Assembly: GCA_017501255.1 (NCBI GenBank)
Contig: JAFVXE010000014.1
Location: 1 to 64,000, forward strand
Direction: 5' to 3'
From: Clostridia bacterium
GTDB lineage: Bacteria > Bacillota > Clostridia > Christensenellales > Aristaeellaceae
DNA: 64,000 bases
Below are positions 33,033 through 43,193 of this stretch, piece by piece; within the stretch, counting starts at the first letter, position 1; the number at the start of each line of letters is the position of its first letter. The translations under genes and the position numbers were made by a program. Under the pieces are notes generated by a model, which saw only the letters and a program-made list of their open reading frames with translations, made no database searches and had not been told where the DNA came from.

Positions 33033-33938
33033 ATGTACGTGAATAAAAAGAATCGCGATTTTCGCAATCAACCGCCAGTTGAGGAGCAATTTCAGGCGTA
33101 TGGAGAGTACTCCTACACCTATCAGCACGATGAGAAGCTGAAGGAAGAAACCAATGCTGCGCAGCCACAGCCGCACATTGCCAAACCGGCAGAGAAAAAA
33201 GCCAAACCTCGTCGGGGCGGCAGCATCTTCTTCCGGGTTTTTGCACTGCTCACGCTGCTTACGGTTGGCCTGGTCGTGGTACTCCAGACGGTTTTTCGCC
33301 TGGAGGCCGTTTGCGTGATCGGCCACAAAACCCATACTGCACAGCAGGTGATCAATGCCAGCGGCCTGACCTATGGCCAGAGCATCTTCTCGATTCGGCA
33401 AGAGGATGTTGCCCGCCAGCTGGAAAAAGATCATACCCTGATTTTCAAGGGCTTGCAGGTGAAGCATCCCAATCTGGTCTATCTGCAGGTGGAGGAGCGG
33501 GTGCCGGTTGCTCTGATGCAATGGTTGGGCGTTCACTATGTGCTGGATAAGGATGGACTGGTGATGGAGGAGACCACCGGTACCGAGCTGATCGGCACGC
33601 TGCCGCTGGTTACGGGAATCCGGGTGTCCGGTGCCCATAAGGGACATTTTCTGACTGTAAAAAGTCAGACGCAGCTGGATGCCTATTGCGGCTTGATCGT
33701 AGAACTGAACAAACAGAATTATGCCCATCAGATTACGGAGATTCGTCTGAACAACCCGGAAAACATCTATCTGGTAACGGCGGAAGGCATCAGCGTGCGC
33801 ATTGGCAAGGCAGAGGATTTGAAGCGCAAGGTACAGGCTATCCGCACCACGATGTCGTATCTGCGTGGCCTTGGCGAAGATGCAGGCGTGCTGGATGTGT
33901 GTGACCCTACTGATGTAAAATATCGTTCTGACAACTAA
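33033..33938 (+). CDS. ftsQ: Cell division protein FtsQ/DivIB
   Basis: A bitopic protein of 301 aa: a charged cytoplasmic N-terminus to about residue 67, one membrane helix (IFFRVFALLTLLTVGLVVVL), a POTRA domain (FRLEAVCVIGHKTHTAQQVI) and a beta domain (LQVKHPNLVYLQVEERVPVA). It joins the divisome complex with FtsL and FtsB/DivIC. The ATG sits very close to the AAGGG site; the in-frame GTG six bases later has better spacing and is a fair alternative. Confidence 0.9.
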   Translation: MYVNKKNRDFRNQPPVEEQFQAYGEYSYTYQHDEKLKEETNAAQPQPHIAKPAEKKAKPRRGGSIFFRVFALLTLLTVGLVVVLQTVFRLEAVCVIGHKTHTAQQVINASGLTYGQSIFSIRQEDVARQLEKDHTLIFKGLQVKHPNLVYLQVEERVPVALMQWLGVHYVLDKDGLVMEETTGTELIGTLPLVTGIRVSGAHKGHFLTVKSQTQLDAYCGLIVELNKQNYAHQITEIRLNNPENIYLVTAEGISVRIGKAEDLKRKVQAIRTTMSYLRGLGEDAGVLDVCDPTDVKYRSDN

Positions 33939-34006
33939 AAAAGAATGGTTCTCTTGTAACAATTTGCATTTCATCAAGAAAAAATGAAAAAAAGCGTGGA
34001 ATATGC

Positions 34007-34035
34007 TTGCGAATTCCTGCCAAAACGGTTACAAT
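34007..34035 (+). promoter_or_regulatory. Promoter of ftsA-ftsZ
   Basis: TTGCGA, 17 bases, TACAAT, 117 bases before the preferred ftsA start. It would let ftsA and ftsZ be made independently of the upstream wall genes. Confidence 0.55.
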
Positions 34036-34151
34036 AAATTGTGGTACTTTGGGTGCCTGTTTTGTGCGCACATCTGCGCATGAAATAGAGCATCTTTCCG
34101 TATGCCGGCAATTTGCCTGCATCGACTCCTGATGAACGGGGAATGCTTGAT

Positions 34152-35345
34152 ATGAAATCTACCATTGCGGCTATTGATTTTGGTACTTCCAAGATTGTGA
34201 CTCTTGTGGCGGAGATCAGCGGCGGCCAGCGCTGTGATATTGTGGGCGCAGGCAGCACTCCGTACGATGGCTTTATGGAAGGGGAATGGAACAATCCTTC
34301 TGCGCTGAACGATGCCATTATGGAGACCATTGCGACGGCAGAACAGCAGTCCAAGCGTAAGATCCGTGAGATCAACGTAGGCGTACCCGGTGAGTTCACC
34401 CGTGTGTATGCAGTGGAAACCAGCGTTGATATTCAGGGAACCGATCCTTCGGTTACCCCCCGCCATGTGGAAAAGATCTTCGCTCAGGCGGATAAGCAGC
34501 TTTCTCCGGTGCGCGGCATCGTGATTCACCGCAGCCCTGCCTGGTTCATGGTGGATGGCGGCAAGAAGGTGCTGGAGCCTGTGGGCATGAAGGGTTCTGA
34601 ACTGAAGGCATTGGTCAGCTTTGTGGTTGCTGATACCTTCTTCCTGGATGATATTCTGGCCCGTATGCGGGATTTGAGCATCACGGTCAGCGGCTTCTTC
34701 TCCAGTTCTACCGGCGAAGCGATGCTGTACCTGCCGCAGGAGGAGCGTGACCGCACTGCTATTCTGATTGATGTTGGCTATCTGTGCACCGATGTGTTGG
34801 CTGTGGAAGGCGATGCCGTTATCTTCCAGAAGACTCTGCCCGTGGGCGGCGGCCATATTACGGTGGATGTTGCCAGCGGTCTGCAGATCAACATGGAGCA
34901 GGCGGAACAGATCAAGCGCGAATATGTGTATGGAATTTCTACCATTTCGCAAAGCTATACTGCAACCGCCGCAGAGGGTGTGAAGGGACAGACCTTTACC
35001 CAGGATGAAGTGGCGGAAGTGCTGGAACCCCGTGTGGATGAGATTGCCGACATGGTCAGCCAGTGCATCGAGGATAGCGGCATCAAGCTTGGCAACTGGT
35101 CCAATATCTACCTGACCGGCGGCGGCCTGTGCCTCAACCGGGGCGGCAGGGACTACCTTTCCGCCAGACTGAACCGGCCTGTGCGGGATACGGTCAAGCG
35201 TACGGTTAAGCTGTCCAGCCCGGTATATGCCAGCGCTATGGGTCTTCTGGACCTGATCGCTGATACCATCGAAGCCCATACGGCGCCTGCCAGCGGTATC
35301 GGCGGCGGCGTGAAGGAATTCTTCAAGAGCCTGCTGGGCGGCTAA
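34152..35345 (+). CDS. ftsA: Cell division protein FtsA
   Basis: A 397-aa actin-fold protein: ATP phosphate-1 motif AIDFGTSKIV, phosphate-2 motif ILIDVGYLCTDV, adenosine motif IYLTGGGLCL and the C-terminal amphipathic membrane helix GGVKEFFKSLLGG. FtsA tethers FtsZ to the membrane. The ATG before KSTIAAIDFG is nine bases after GGGGA and is preferred to an in-frame TTG at 34113 and an ATG at 34143. Confidence 0.95.
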   Translation: MKSTIAAIDFGTSKIVTLVAEISGGQRCDIVGAGSTPYDGFMEGEWNNPSALNDAIMETIATAEQQSKRKIREINVGVPGEFTRVYAVETSVDIQGTDPSVTPRHVEKIFAQADKQLSPVRGIVIHRSPAWFMVDGGKKVLEPVGMKGSELKALVSFVVADTFFLDDILARMRDLSITVSGFFSSSTGEAMLYLPQEERDRTAILIDVGYLCTDVLAVEGDAVIFQKTLPVGGGHITVDVASGLQINMEQAEQIKREYVYGISTISQSYTATAAEGVKGQTFTQDEVAEVLEPRVDEIADMVSQCIEDSGIKLGNWSNIYLTGGGLCLNRGGRDYLSARLNRPVRDTVKRTVKLSSPVYASAMGLLDLIADTIEAHTAPASGIGGGVKEFFKSLLGG

Positions 35346-35390
35346 AGCTGGTCAGCTCCCTATACAGCTGTATTAAAGGAGGATGCAATC

Positions 35391-36977
35391 GTGCTGGAAT
35401 TTCAGATTGAGGATCAGCAGAGTTTTGCTACCATTAAAGTGATTGGCTGCGGCGGTGCAGGCAACAATGCCGTCAACCGCATGGTGGATGCCGGATTGAA
35501 GGGCGTGGAGTTTATCGCCATCAATACCGACCGTCAGGCTTTGGCCATGAGCAAGGCCAGCACCACCATCCAGATTGGTGAAAAACTGACCAAGGGTCTG
35601 GGTGCCGGCGCTGTGCCCGATGTGGGCCGTCGTGCTGCCGAAGAAAGCCGTGAAGAAATCGCTCAGGCTATCAAGGGCGCTGACCTTGTTTTCGTTACCG
35701 CTGGCATGGGCGGCGGTACTGGCACCGGCGCTGCGCCTATTGTTGCAGAAATCGCCCGTGACATGAACTGCCTGACCATCGCTGTGGTTACCAAGCCCTT
35801 CCAGTTCGAAGGCAAACAGCGCATGAAGAACGCCGAAATGGGCGTGATGGATCTGAAGCAGCGGGTGGATACGCTGGTGGTTATTCCCAATGACCGTCTG
35901 CTTTCTGTGGTCAACAAGGGCACCACTATGTTGGAAGCCTTCCGCATTGCCGATGATGTGCTCCGTCAGGGCATTCAGGGCATCAGCGATCTGATCGCTG
36001 TGCCTGCGCTGATCAATCTGGACTTTGCCGACGTGAAAACGGTCATGGAAAGCGGCGGTCTGGCTCATATGGGTATTGGTATCGGCAAGGGCGAAAGCCG
36101 TATGGTGGACGCTGCCAAGAACGCCATCCAGAGCCCCCTGCTGGAAACCAGCATCGATGGCGCCCGCGCCGTGCTGATCAACATCACCGGCGGCGAGGAC
36201 ATGAGCATTATCGATATCAACGAAGCTGCCAACCTGGTGATGCAGGCTGCTGACAGCGAAGCCAACATCATCTTCGGTGCCGGCATCGATGATTCTCTGG
36301 AGGACGAGGTTCGCATTACCGTTATTGCTACCGGCTTTGAAAAGACGCCCTTCCCCAAGAAGGAAGAACCTCGCCGCACCAATGCTGCCGCTACGGCAGC
36401 TACCCGTGACTGGACCAATTCCTTCAGCAGTCCGGAACCCCGCCAGAGCTATGGTTCCAGCTTCAGCGGCACGCCGCTGATTCATCAGGAATATCCTGCC
36501 ACGTCTTACGATGACATGAGCTTCAATATGCCCATGGATGACGAACCCATGCAGAATGATTTCGGCAGTTATCTGGGCTCGTCCAGCATTCCCACCCCCG
36601 CTGCCATGCCTTCCATGATGCAGCAGCAGGGAATGCCCATGTTTCAGCAGCAGGGATACCAGCAGGGCTATCAGCCCCAGATTCCCTATGGCCAGCAGGA
36701 TTACGGTATGCAGCAGCCCCAGCAGGGAATGCAGTATGGCGCAATGCAGGCTCCTATGCAGCAGCCTGTACAGCCTGTGGACTATAGCCAGCAGTATCAG
36801 CCTGCAACGCCTCAGCCCATGCCGCAGGAAGCACAGCCTCAGCCTCAGCAGCAACCTGCTCCGGCTGCCGCTGCTCCCCAGCCCATGGAACAGCCTGCCG
36901 CACCTGTGCAGCCCGCTGCCATTGAAAAGGATGAGTTGGGCGTTCCTGCATTCCTGCGCAGGCCTACCCGTCGCTAA
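35391..36977 (+). CDS. ftsZ: Cell division GTPase FtsZ with long Gln/Pro-rich linker
   Basis: A 528-aa tubulin-like GTPase. The core (residues 1-317) has [13 protein letters not shown], the tubulin signature [10 protein letters not shown] and the T7-loop NLDFADV. The C-terminal peptide [10 protein letters not shown] binds FtsA. Between them lies a linker of about 190 residues rich in Gln, Pro and Met ([18 protein letters not shown]), whereas most FtsZ linkers are about 50 residues. GTG start behind AAAGGAGGA. Confidence 0.97.
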   Translation: MLEFQIEDQQSFATIKVIGCGGAGNNAVNRMVDAGLKGVEFIAINTDRQALAMSKASTTIQIGEKLTKGLGAGAVPDVGRRAAEESREEIAQAIKGADLVFVTAGMGGGTGTGAAPIVAEIARDMNCLTIAVVTKPFQFEGKQRMKNAEMGVMDLKQRVDTLVVIPNDRLLSVVNKGTTMLEAFRIADDVLRQGIQGISDLIAVPALINLDFADVKTVMESGGLAHMGIGIGKGESRMVDAAKNAIQSPLLETSIDGARAVLINITGGEDMSIIDINEAANLVMQAADSEANIIFGAGIDDSLEDEVRITVIATGFEKTPFPKKEEPRRTNAAATAATRDWTNSFSSPEPRQSYGSSFSGTPLIHQEYPATSYDDMSFNMPMDDEPMQNDFGSYLGSSSIPTPAAMPSMMQQQGMPMFQQQGYQQGYQPQIPYGQQDYGMQQPQQGMQYGAMQAPMQQPVQPVDYSQQYQPATPQPMPQEAQPQPQQQPAPAAAAPQPMEQPAAPVQPAAIEKDELGVPAFLRRPTRR

Positions 36978-37007
36978 CAAAGGTTTATCAACGCCTGAAA
37001 GGGCATC

Positions 37008-37042
37008 GCAACAGCATCCTTGCCATGCAGGGATGCTGTTGC
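37008..37042 (+). terminator. Terminator-like hairpin after ftsZ
   Basis: GCAACAGCATCC pairs with GGATGCTGTTGC, with a further TGC/GCA inside. The trailing T-tract is weak (TTTATC). It closes the ftsA-ftsZ unit, perhaps incompletely. Confidence 0.6.
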
Positions 37043-37076
37043 TTTATCAATCCATTTGGAAACAGGAGGAAAAGCA

Positions 37077-37406
37077 ATGAGCAGAACCTTTGCGGAAATG
37101 CAGCAGATGTACCGGGAAGTGGTTGAGCGATTCTCTACCATTGAACTGAAACCCTGGGAAGCCCAGGGAGCTATGATCGAGTTGAGCAAACAGGTGGGCG
37201 AGTTGGCAAAGCAGGTAATGATCAAGGAAAAATACTATGCCTTGACGGATGAAGTGCCGGATGTGGATGAGAAGATGGGCAATGAAATGGCGGATGTAAT
37301 CGCTCAGGTAATGCGTCTCGCGGATCATTATGGAATCGATCTGGAACAGGCTTTTGTGGATGCCCGGATGGATGAGAAACGCTATTTGGTTTCAAGAGGC
37401 GTTTGA
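37077..37406 (+). CDS. MazG-like nucleotide pyrophosphohydrolase
   Basis: A 109-aa all-helical protein with the MazG-type layout: KQVGELAKQVMIKE followed by NEMADVIAQVMRLADHYGIDLEQAF, where the paired acidic residues (E-x-x-x-x, E-x-x-D) would bind magnesium. Members hydrolyse NTPs or house-clean abnormal dNTPs. The start MSRTFAEMQ follows CAGGAGGA; an upstream in-frame ATG lies in the preceding hairpin. It stands alone after ftsZ. Confidence 0.75.
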   Translation: MSRTFAEMQQMYREVVERFSTIELKPWEAQGAMIELSKQVGELAKQVMIKEKYYALTDEVPDVDEKMGNEMADVIAQVMRLADHYGIDLEQAFVDARMDEKRYLVSRGV

Positions 37407-37471
37407 TCACTCTTTCATAGGCTGATACGAGGGTACATATATTGTCCTATCCTGTGTTTAGAGAGGGCGGT

Positions 37472-38506
37472 ATGATGGAGCCGTGTATGCAGCGTGCACT
37501 GATGTTTGTAGGAGCGGTGATCGGGGCGGGTTTTGCTTCCGGGCGTGAAATATTCAGTTTCTTTTCCTGCTATGGCGCATTCTCCTGGTTTTTGATTCTG
37601 GTTGCCACAGGCACGATGGCCATTTTGTGCTGGCTTTGCCTAAGGCGTGCTGAAAACAAAGGCGTCTGTGGCTGGTGCGAGATGTACTGTCGTACATCAC
37701 CGTTTGTAAAGAATTTTGCAGAGTGTTCCATTCTGCTTTTGCAGGTGATCATGGGCGGCTCGATGATTTCGGCGGCTGGACACATTGCAGCGCTTGCTTT
37801 GCCGTTTTCAGCAGCATACCCATTGGGAATGCTGGTTACAATAGCATTGGCGCTTTGGCTGGGCAGTGTGGGCATGAAACCCATGACAGCTCTTGGCAGT
37901 TTGTTGGCGGTGCTGTTCGTCGGGGCGATCATGGCGGTGTTGGTTTTTGATGCTGCGGATACAAAAGCAGTTGTATTGACAGTTGTTACGCTTGAAAAAG
38001 GCATTGCAGGCAGTATACGGGCTGTTGCCTATGCCTCTCTGAATCTGGCAATTTCCATAGGTATGATCTGCCGCTGCGGAAATACGTCCTGCAAAGTGTC
38101 CAGTCGGTCTGCCGTGTTGTTTGGACTGGTGATGACCGGTCTGCTGTTTGTGAGCAATTACCTGTATCTGCATCATCCAGAACTGGTTCATACCACCTTT
38201 CCCATGGTGGCTTTGCTGGGCAGATTTGGCAAAGCGGGGCATAACCTGAGCTTGCTTGTGATGTATCTGGCCATTCTGACGACGCTTTCTGCTGGTTTGT
38301 TTGCACTGCGTACAGGATTGGAAACCAAGGTATCCTCGAAGACAGCATGGATTCTGACGATTCTGTTGCCGCTGGGACTATCCCATACCGGTTTTGAGAA
38401 CCTTGTGGACCGCTGGTACGCACCGGTTGGTATTCTGTGTTTGCTGCTGGTATTTGTACCGCTTTTGCAAAAGCACAAACAATCGGTGACAACCAAATTC
38501 AATTGA
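37472..38506 (+). CDS. YkvI-family membrane protein
   Basis: About ten membrane helices in 344 aa, opening with MQRALMFVGAVIGAGFASGREIF-type sequence, the mark of YkvI proteins, which are distant relatives of LeuT-fold amino-acid transporters. The substrate is not known. Start choice is open: ATGs at 37472, 37475 and 37487; the last has GGAG six bases before it. The gene has no clear partner. Confidence 0.85.
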   Translation: MMEPCMQRALMFVGAVIGAGFASGREIFSFFSCYGAFSWFLILVATGTMAILCWLCLRRAENKGVCGWCEMYCRTSPFVKNFAECSILLLQVIMGGSMISAAGHIAALALPFSAAYPLGMLVTIALALWLGSVGMKPMTALGSLLAVLFVGAIMAVLVFDAADTKAVVLTVVTLEKGIAGSIRAVAYASLNLAISIGMICRCGNTSCKVSSRSAVLFGLVMTGLLFVSNYLYLHHPELVHTTFPMVALLGRFGKAGHNLSLLVMYLAILTTLSAGLFALRTGLETKVSSKTAWILTILLPLGLSHTGFENLVDRWYAPVGILCLLLVFVPLLQKHKQSVTTKFN

Positions 38507-38523
38507 TTTATGTTACATAAAGC

Positions 38524-38552
38524 TTGACTTTTGCTTGTGTATGATTGATAAT
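38524..38552 (+). promoter_or_regulatory. Promoter of the GGDEF-EAL gene
   Basis: TTGACT, 17 bases, GATAAT, about 80 bases before the start codon. Confidence 0.65.
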
Positions 38553-38634
38553 AGAAGTAACAAAAACGTTTCCATAATGATGCAAAATGTACCAGGGGAA
38601 CGGCGTAGTTTAGGTGGAAAGAGGACTGGTTTCG

Positions 38635-41600
38635 ATGAAAGGAAAACAGAATGGCATGAAGCAAACCAGCCTTTTCAGCCGTATCATTCTTCCGTTCATT
38701 ATGCTGGTAATTGTGATAGGCGGTTTGCTGTTCGGCCTGTTGGCTGCGTTTGGTACGTTTCAACAGATTCATGAAGATGAATTGCATATGCTTTCTGAAA
38801 TCACCCTGCACCAGGCAACGGGTGTTACAGCAGGTATCAATCAGGAATACACAGTGGATGCTTTGGCAGATGATGCGCAAAGTATTATTTCTCAATGGCT
38901 CTATGCAAACAAACAGCAATTCTCCGATTTGCAGAATCAGCCGGAATTGTGCAATGGTCTTTTGCAGGAGGTTGCGATCGGGTTAAGGGAATATCTGAAC
39001 CGAATCAATTTGTCTGGTGTTTTTGTGGTTCTGGATGTTACCAATACGGATCAGTCGGGCGAAACAATCTATTCCGGCATCTATCTTCGTGAAAGAATTA
39101 TTTCCTCTCTGGACGAAAAGGGCCTTTTGCTGTTGCGAGGGCCTATCAACGTGAACCGTGCCCTTATGGCCAATCAGTCCATCAGCTGGCAGGAAGGCTT
39201 TCAGTTGAACGGTGATCACCAGCAGACTGCGTTTTATCAAACGCCGATGCGGACGTATCTGAATCGTGAATCTTCGCAGCAAATGGCGGATGATATGGGA
39301 TATCTGAGCAAGCTGTTTGTTCTCAGCGGAAACGATCGTCAAGAGATTATGACATACAGTAAACCTTTGGTGTCCGAAAAGGGCGAACTGCTGGGCGCTG
39401 TTGGCGTAGAAATGAACAAGGAGTACCTGCAAACGCTTCTGACTGCTGAAAAGGACCGTCAGGTTGTGAATAACAGCTTTGTGCTGGCGATTACGGAAGA
39501 CGGGGGAAAGACGTATCTGCCCATCGTATCCAGCGGTTCCCTTTATGCCAACCATTTTTCTGATGTAAAGATGCTTTCCCCTGATGAAACGCAGGAATTG
39601 CAGGGAAATCAGTTTTTGATTCTGAGAGATGAACAGGAAAAGAATGAATTTCTGGCAGCCGTCAAACCGCTGGAATTCTATGGCGAAAACAATCCTTTCC
39701 GAGATCAGAAATGGGTACTGCTGGGTATTCAGTCCTCCAAAACCCTTTTCGCTGCCGAAAATGACTTCCGCTGGGCTGTTGGTTTGTCGATGTTCCTCAG
39801 TTTGATCATTGGCTTGCTGTCGGCCTATTTCGTCAGTAAACATATTGCCGGCCCCATCGAGGGGCTGATCAATCGCATCAGTAAGCAGCAGGGACATACA
39901 ACGCTGGAATATGAAGCCACAGGCATTACGGAAGTGGATGAGCTATCCCAGACCATTTGTCGCCTGAACCGGGCTGTTGCCGAGGAAGCATCCAAAATCA
40001 GCAAGATTATTACACTGTCCAATATGCCCATTGGTGCTTTTGAGCGCAAGAATGATGATGAGCTTGTTTACTGTTCCGATGGTTTCTATACGCTTCTCAA
40101 TTGCCGGGAACTGTATGAAGAAAGCAATCGTATGCCGTTGGAAACCTTTAATCGTCTTTTGTCGGATCGTATCGGCGATACGCCGGCTGAAGGTTCGGAT
40201 GTGTTTTTGCTCAAAGATTCACAGCCTCCCTGTTATCTGCGTCTCAGAATGCTTCATGACCAGCAGGGCATTATTGGCACATTGCTGGATGTCAGCGAAG
40301 AAATCGAAAAGCGGAAACGCATTGAACACGAGCGCGATTACGATCTGCTTACCAACCGTTTCAATCGCCGGGCTTTCGAAAGAGTTGCACTGGATCTGTT
40401 CGAGCGGCAGCCGGATATGCTTTCGCCTGTATCGGCCATGCTGATGATGGATATGGACAATCTGAAATCCATCAACGATACCTATGGTCACGACAGCGGC
40501 GATACCTATATCCGCAGCTTTGCCGATGCGCTGGATGTGTTTGCTGATGAACGCTGTATTATTGGCCGTCGCTCAGGCGATGAGTTCTATGTGCTGTTCT
40601 ATGGTTATCCCAGCAAAGAGGCTTTGCTGGATGTGATTCAGCGTGGCTGGCAGGCCATTAAGCAGAAACGATGCCAAATCAGTGACAGTGCCAGTGTGCC
40701 ACTGGGCGTTTCCGGCGGCGTTGCCATGTATCCTCAGGATTCCGTCATTTTCCCGCAGCTTCTGCACTTTGCTGATTTTGCAATGTATTGCGTGAAGAAT
40801 GGCGTAAAGGGCACGTTGATGCAGTTCACCAAGGAATCTTACGAGAAATCGGGTTATCTGATGAATGGCATTCAGGCGTTGAACCGCTTGTTGGAGGAAC
40901 GATTGGTACGCTATGCCTTCCAGCCTATTGTACGGGCAAAGGATGCCTCGATTTTGGGCTATGAGCTGTTGATGCGTCCCACTGTTCCGGAATTGCCAAC
41001 GCCAGAATATGTATTGCGCCTTGCCAGTCAACAAGGTAAACTGCATCAGGTGGAAGTGATGACGTGGCAGAAAGCGCTTGAGACGTCCGAAGAGATGCTG
41101 CGGAATCAGCATTTGCCCGAGGATGCGAAATTGTTTATCAATTCCATCGCCAGCCATTCTTTGGCGCCTAAAGATGAAAAATGGGTAGAAGAGCATTATG
41201 CGCATCTGCTGCCCAAAGTGGTGCTTGAAATCACAGAACGCGAAACCCGTTCGGAACAGGATACGGCCAATAAAGTGGAATATATGCGGCGTTTCAGCGC
41301 CCATGTGGCGATTGATGATTTCGGCTCTGGCTACAACAATGAGCAGTCTCTGGTATCCATTGATGCGGATTATGTGAAGCTGGATATGTCCTTTGTGCGA
41401 AATGTGCATTTGGACAGCCGCAAACGCAATTGGCTGGCAACGTTGCTCAGCTTTACCAAGAAGAGTAAGATCAGTGTGATTGCGGAAGGTGTGGAAACCC
41501 TGGAAGAACTGGAAGTTCTTTGCGCACTGGGCGTAGACTATTATCAGGGGTACTACATTGCCCGTCCGGATTATATTCCGCCGGTTCCTTCTCCTGAAGT

Positions 41601-41664
41601 TGCGCAAAGCATTTGCGAAGCATATCAGAAAGTTCAACATCAGAAACAGGCTGATGAGATGTAA
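38635..41664 (+). CDS. Membrane Cache-like sensor with GGDEF and EAL domains
   Basis: A 1009-aa c-di-GMP protein. Membrane helices at about 15-40 and 381-401 flank an extracellular Cache-like sensor. A HAMP-like stretch and a PAS-like region follow. The GGDEF domain has SGDEF at 647-651, and the EAL domain has ELL at 777. The other EAL catalytic residues are kept: FINSIA (Asn), LEITE (Glu), DDFGSGY (Asp pair), YVKLD (Lys), AEGVET (Glu) and YYQGYY (Gln). So phosphodiesterase activity is possible despite the altered ELL, and the cyclase motif is a tolerated variant. Start ATG behind AGAGGA. Confidence 0.93.
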   Translation: MKGKQNGMKQTSLFSRIILPFIMLVIVIGGLLFGLLAAFGTFQQIHEDELHMLSEITLHQATGVTAGINQEYTVDALADDAQSIISQWLYANKQQFSDLQNQPELCNGLLQEVAIGLREYLNRINLSGVFVVLDVTNTDQSGETIYSGIYLRERIISSLDEKGLLLLRGPINVNRALMANQSISWQEGFQLNGDHQQTAFYQTPMRTYLNRESSQQMADDMGYLSKLFVLSGNDRQEIMTYSKPLVSEKGELLGAVGVEMNKEYLQTLLTAEKDRQVVNNSFVLAITEDGGKTYLPIVSSGSLYANHFSDVKMLSPDETQELQGNQFLILRDEQEKNEFLAAVKPLEFYGENNPFRDQKWVLLGIQSSKTLFAAENDFRWAVGLSMFLSLIIGLLSAYFVSKHIAGPIEGLINRISKQQGHTTLEYEATGITEVDELSQTICRLNRAVAEEASKISKIITLSNMPIGAFERKNDDELVYCSDGFYTLLNCRELYEESNRMPLETFNRLLSDRIGDTPAEGSDVFLLKDSQPPCYLRLRMLHDQQGIIGTLLDVSEEIEKRKRIEHERDYDLLTNRFNRRAFERVALDLFERQPDMLSPVSAMLMMDMDNLKSINDTYGHDSGDTYIRSFADALDVFADERCIIGRRSGDEFYVLFYGYPSKEALLDVIQRGWQAIKQKRCQISDSASVPLGVSGGVAMYPQDSVIFPQLLHFADFAMYCVKNGVKGTLMQFTKESYEKSGYLMNGIQALNRLLEERLVRYAFQPIVRAKDASILGYELLMRPTVPELPTPEYVLRLASQQGKLHQVEVMTWQKALETSEEMLRNQHLPEDAKLFINSIASHSLAPKDEKWVEEHYAHLLPKVVLEITERETRSEQDTANKVEYMRRFSAHVAIDDFGSGYNNEQSLVSIDADYVKLDMSFVRNVHLDSRKRNWLATLLSFTKKSKISVIAEGVETLEELEVLCALGVDYYQGYYIARPDYIPPVPSPEVAQSICEAYQKVQHQKQADEM

Positions 41665-41703
41665 CAGAAATTCCCTGAGCGGATATCGCTCAGGGAATTT
41701 CTG
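41665..41703. terminator. Perfect hairpin between converging genes
   Basis: Seventeen-base perfect stem (CAGAAATTCCCTGAGCG and its complement) around GATAT, directly after the GGDEF-EAL stop and 46 bases before the end of asnS. A/T-rich outer arms give weak T-tracts in both directions. Confidence 0.75.
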
Positions 41704-41748
41704 CAATAACGAACCCTCCGCAACAGGAGAGGTCGTATTGTGATGAAA

Positions 41749-43143
41749 TCAATATTCGGCGCTGCCAGTGGTGCGGGGGAAGGGCAGTACGTCGCGAATG
41801 TTGGTCATACCGGTCAGGTACATCACCAGACGCTCGAAGCCCAGACCGAAACCGGCGTGAGGGTTGGTACCGAAACGACGGGTATCCAGATAGTAGCTGT
41901 AATCTTCCTCGTTCAGGCCCATTTCACGGATGCGGCCCAGGAGAACATCCATGCGTTCTTCACGCTGGCTGCCGCCGATCAACTCACCAACGCCGGGAAC
42001 CAGCAGGTCGGTAGCGGCGACGGTTTTGCCATCGTCGTTCATGCGCATATAGAAAGCCTTGATATCCTTGGGATAGTTGTAAACGAATACAGGCTTGCCA
42101 AAGTGCTTTTCACTCAGATAGCGTTCGTGCTCGGTCTGCAGGTCAACGCCCCATTCCACGGGATAATCAAAGGCCTGACCACTGGCCTTCAGGATCTCGA
42201 TCGCCTCGGTATAGGAGCAGCGGGCAAAGTCGCTGTTCACGATGGCAGTGAGGCGGTCAATGAGGCCCTTTTCAACAAAGTTGTTCAGGAAAGCCATTTC
42301 TTCGGGAGCTTCTGCCAGCACATGGCTGATGACATACTTGAGCATATCCTCGGCCAGTTCCATATCGTCATACAGATCGGCAAAGGCGATTTCAGGCTCG
42401 ATCATCCAGAATTCCGCAGCATGGCGGGGAGTATAGCTTTTCTCGGCACGGAAGGTGGGGCCGAAGGTGTATACGTTGCGGAAGGCCATGCAGAAGGTTT
42501 CTACGTTCAGCTGGCCGCTGACGGTGAGGCTGGTTTGCTTACCGAAGAAATCCTTGCTGTAATCCACTTTGCCTTCCTCAGTGGTGGGTACTTCCTCCAG
42601 AGGCAGCGTTGTCACCTGGAACATTTCACCGGCGCCTTCACAGTCGCTGGTGGTGATCAGGGGCGTGTGAACATACACAAAGCCACGCTCGGCGAAGAAT
42701 GCGTGCAGCAGCTGTGCGGCCAGAGAACGGATGCGGAACACAGCGTAGAATGTGTTGGTACGGGGACGCAGATGGGCAATGGTGCGCAGATATTCGAAGG
42801 TGTGGCGCTTCTTCTGCAGGGGGAAGCTGGGGTCGCACATACCCAGAACTTCAACCTTCTTGGCCTTCAGCTCGAAAGGCTGCTTCATACCGGGAGTGAG
42901 AACCAGCTCACCGGTGGCACGGATGGCGCTGCCCAGCGTGGTCTTGACGATGCTGGCGAAATCCTCGGTCAGGCCATCTTCCAGAACGATCTGAAGGTTC
43001 TTGAAATAGGTACCATCGTTCAGTTCGATAAAACCGAATGCTTTGCTGTCTCGGACGGTACGCACCCAACCGGATACGGTCACTTCGGGGATACCGCTTT
43101 CCAGTCCGGACTGGAATAATTTACGAATACTCATGTCAGCCAT
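41749..43143 (-). CDS. asnS: Asparaginyl-tRNA synthetase
   Basis: A 464-aa class IIb synthetase. The N-terminal OB fold recognises the anticodon ([21 protein letters not shown] in two parts). Catalytic motifs are [25 protein letters not shown] (motif 2, in parts) and [15 protein letters not shown] (motif 3). FRAEKS rather than FRDEDL marks AsnRS against AspRS. The start MADMSIRKL follows AGGAGGG. It is last in the leftward capD-tadA-HAD-hprK-glk-asnS unit. Confidence 0.96.
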   Translation of the reverse strand: MADMSIRKLFQSGLESGIPEVTVSGWVRTVRDSKAFGFIELNDGTYFKNLQIVLEDGLTEDFASIVKTTLGSAIRATGELVLTPGMKQPFELKAKKVEVLGMCDPSFPLQKKRHTFEYLRTIAHLRPRTNTFYAVFRIRSLAAQLLHAFFAERGFVYVHTPLITTSDCEGAGEMFQVTTLPLEEVPTTEEGKVDYSKDFFGKQTSLTVSGQLNVETFCMAFRNVYTFGPTFRAEKSYTPRHAAEFWMIEPEIAFADLYDDMELAEDMLKYVISHVLAEAPEEMAFLNNFVEKGLIDRLTAIVNSDFARCSYTEAIEILKASGQAFDYPVEWGVDLQTEHERYLSEKHFGKPVFVYNYPKDIKAFYMRMNDDGKTVAATDLLVPGVGELIGGSQREERMDVLLGRIREMGLNEEDYSYYLDTRRFGTNPHAGFGLGFERLVMYLTGMTNIRDVLPFPRTTGSAEY

Positions 43144-43193
43144 GGGAAATCCCTCCTGTATTGTAATACGCAATATGCCGATGTTGATGTATA

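Noticed and set aside
35373..36980. A 535-codon minus-strand frame across ftsZ
   Set aside because: Codon-register shadow; its sequence is low-complexity Leu/His arising from the Gln-rich linker read backwards.
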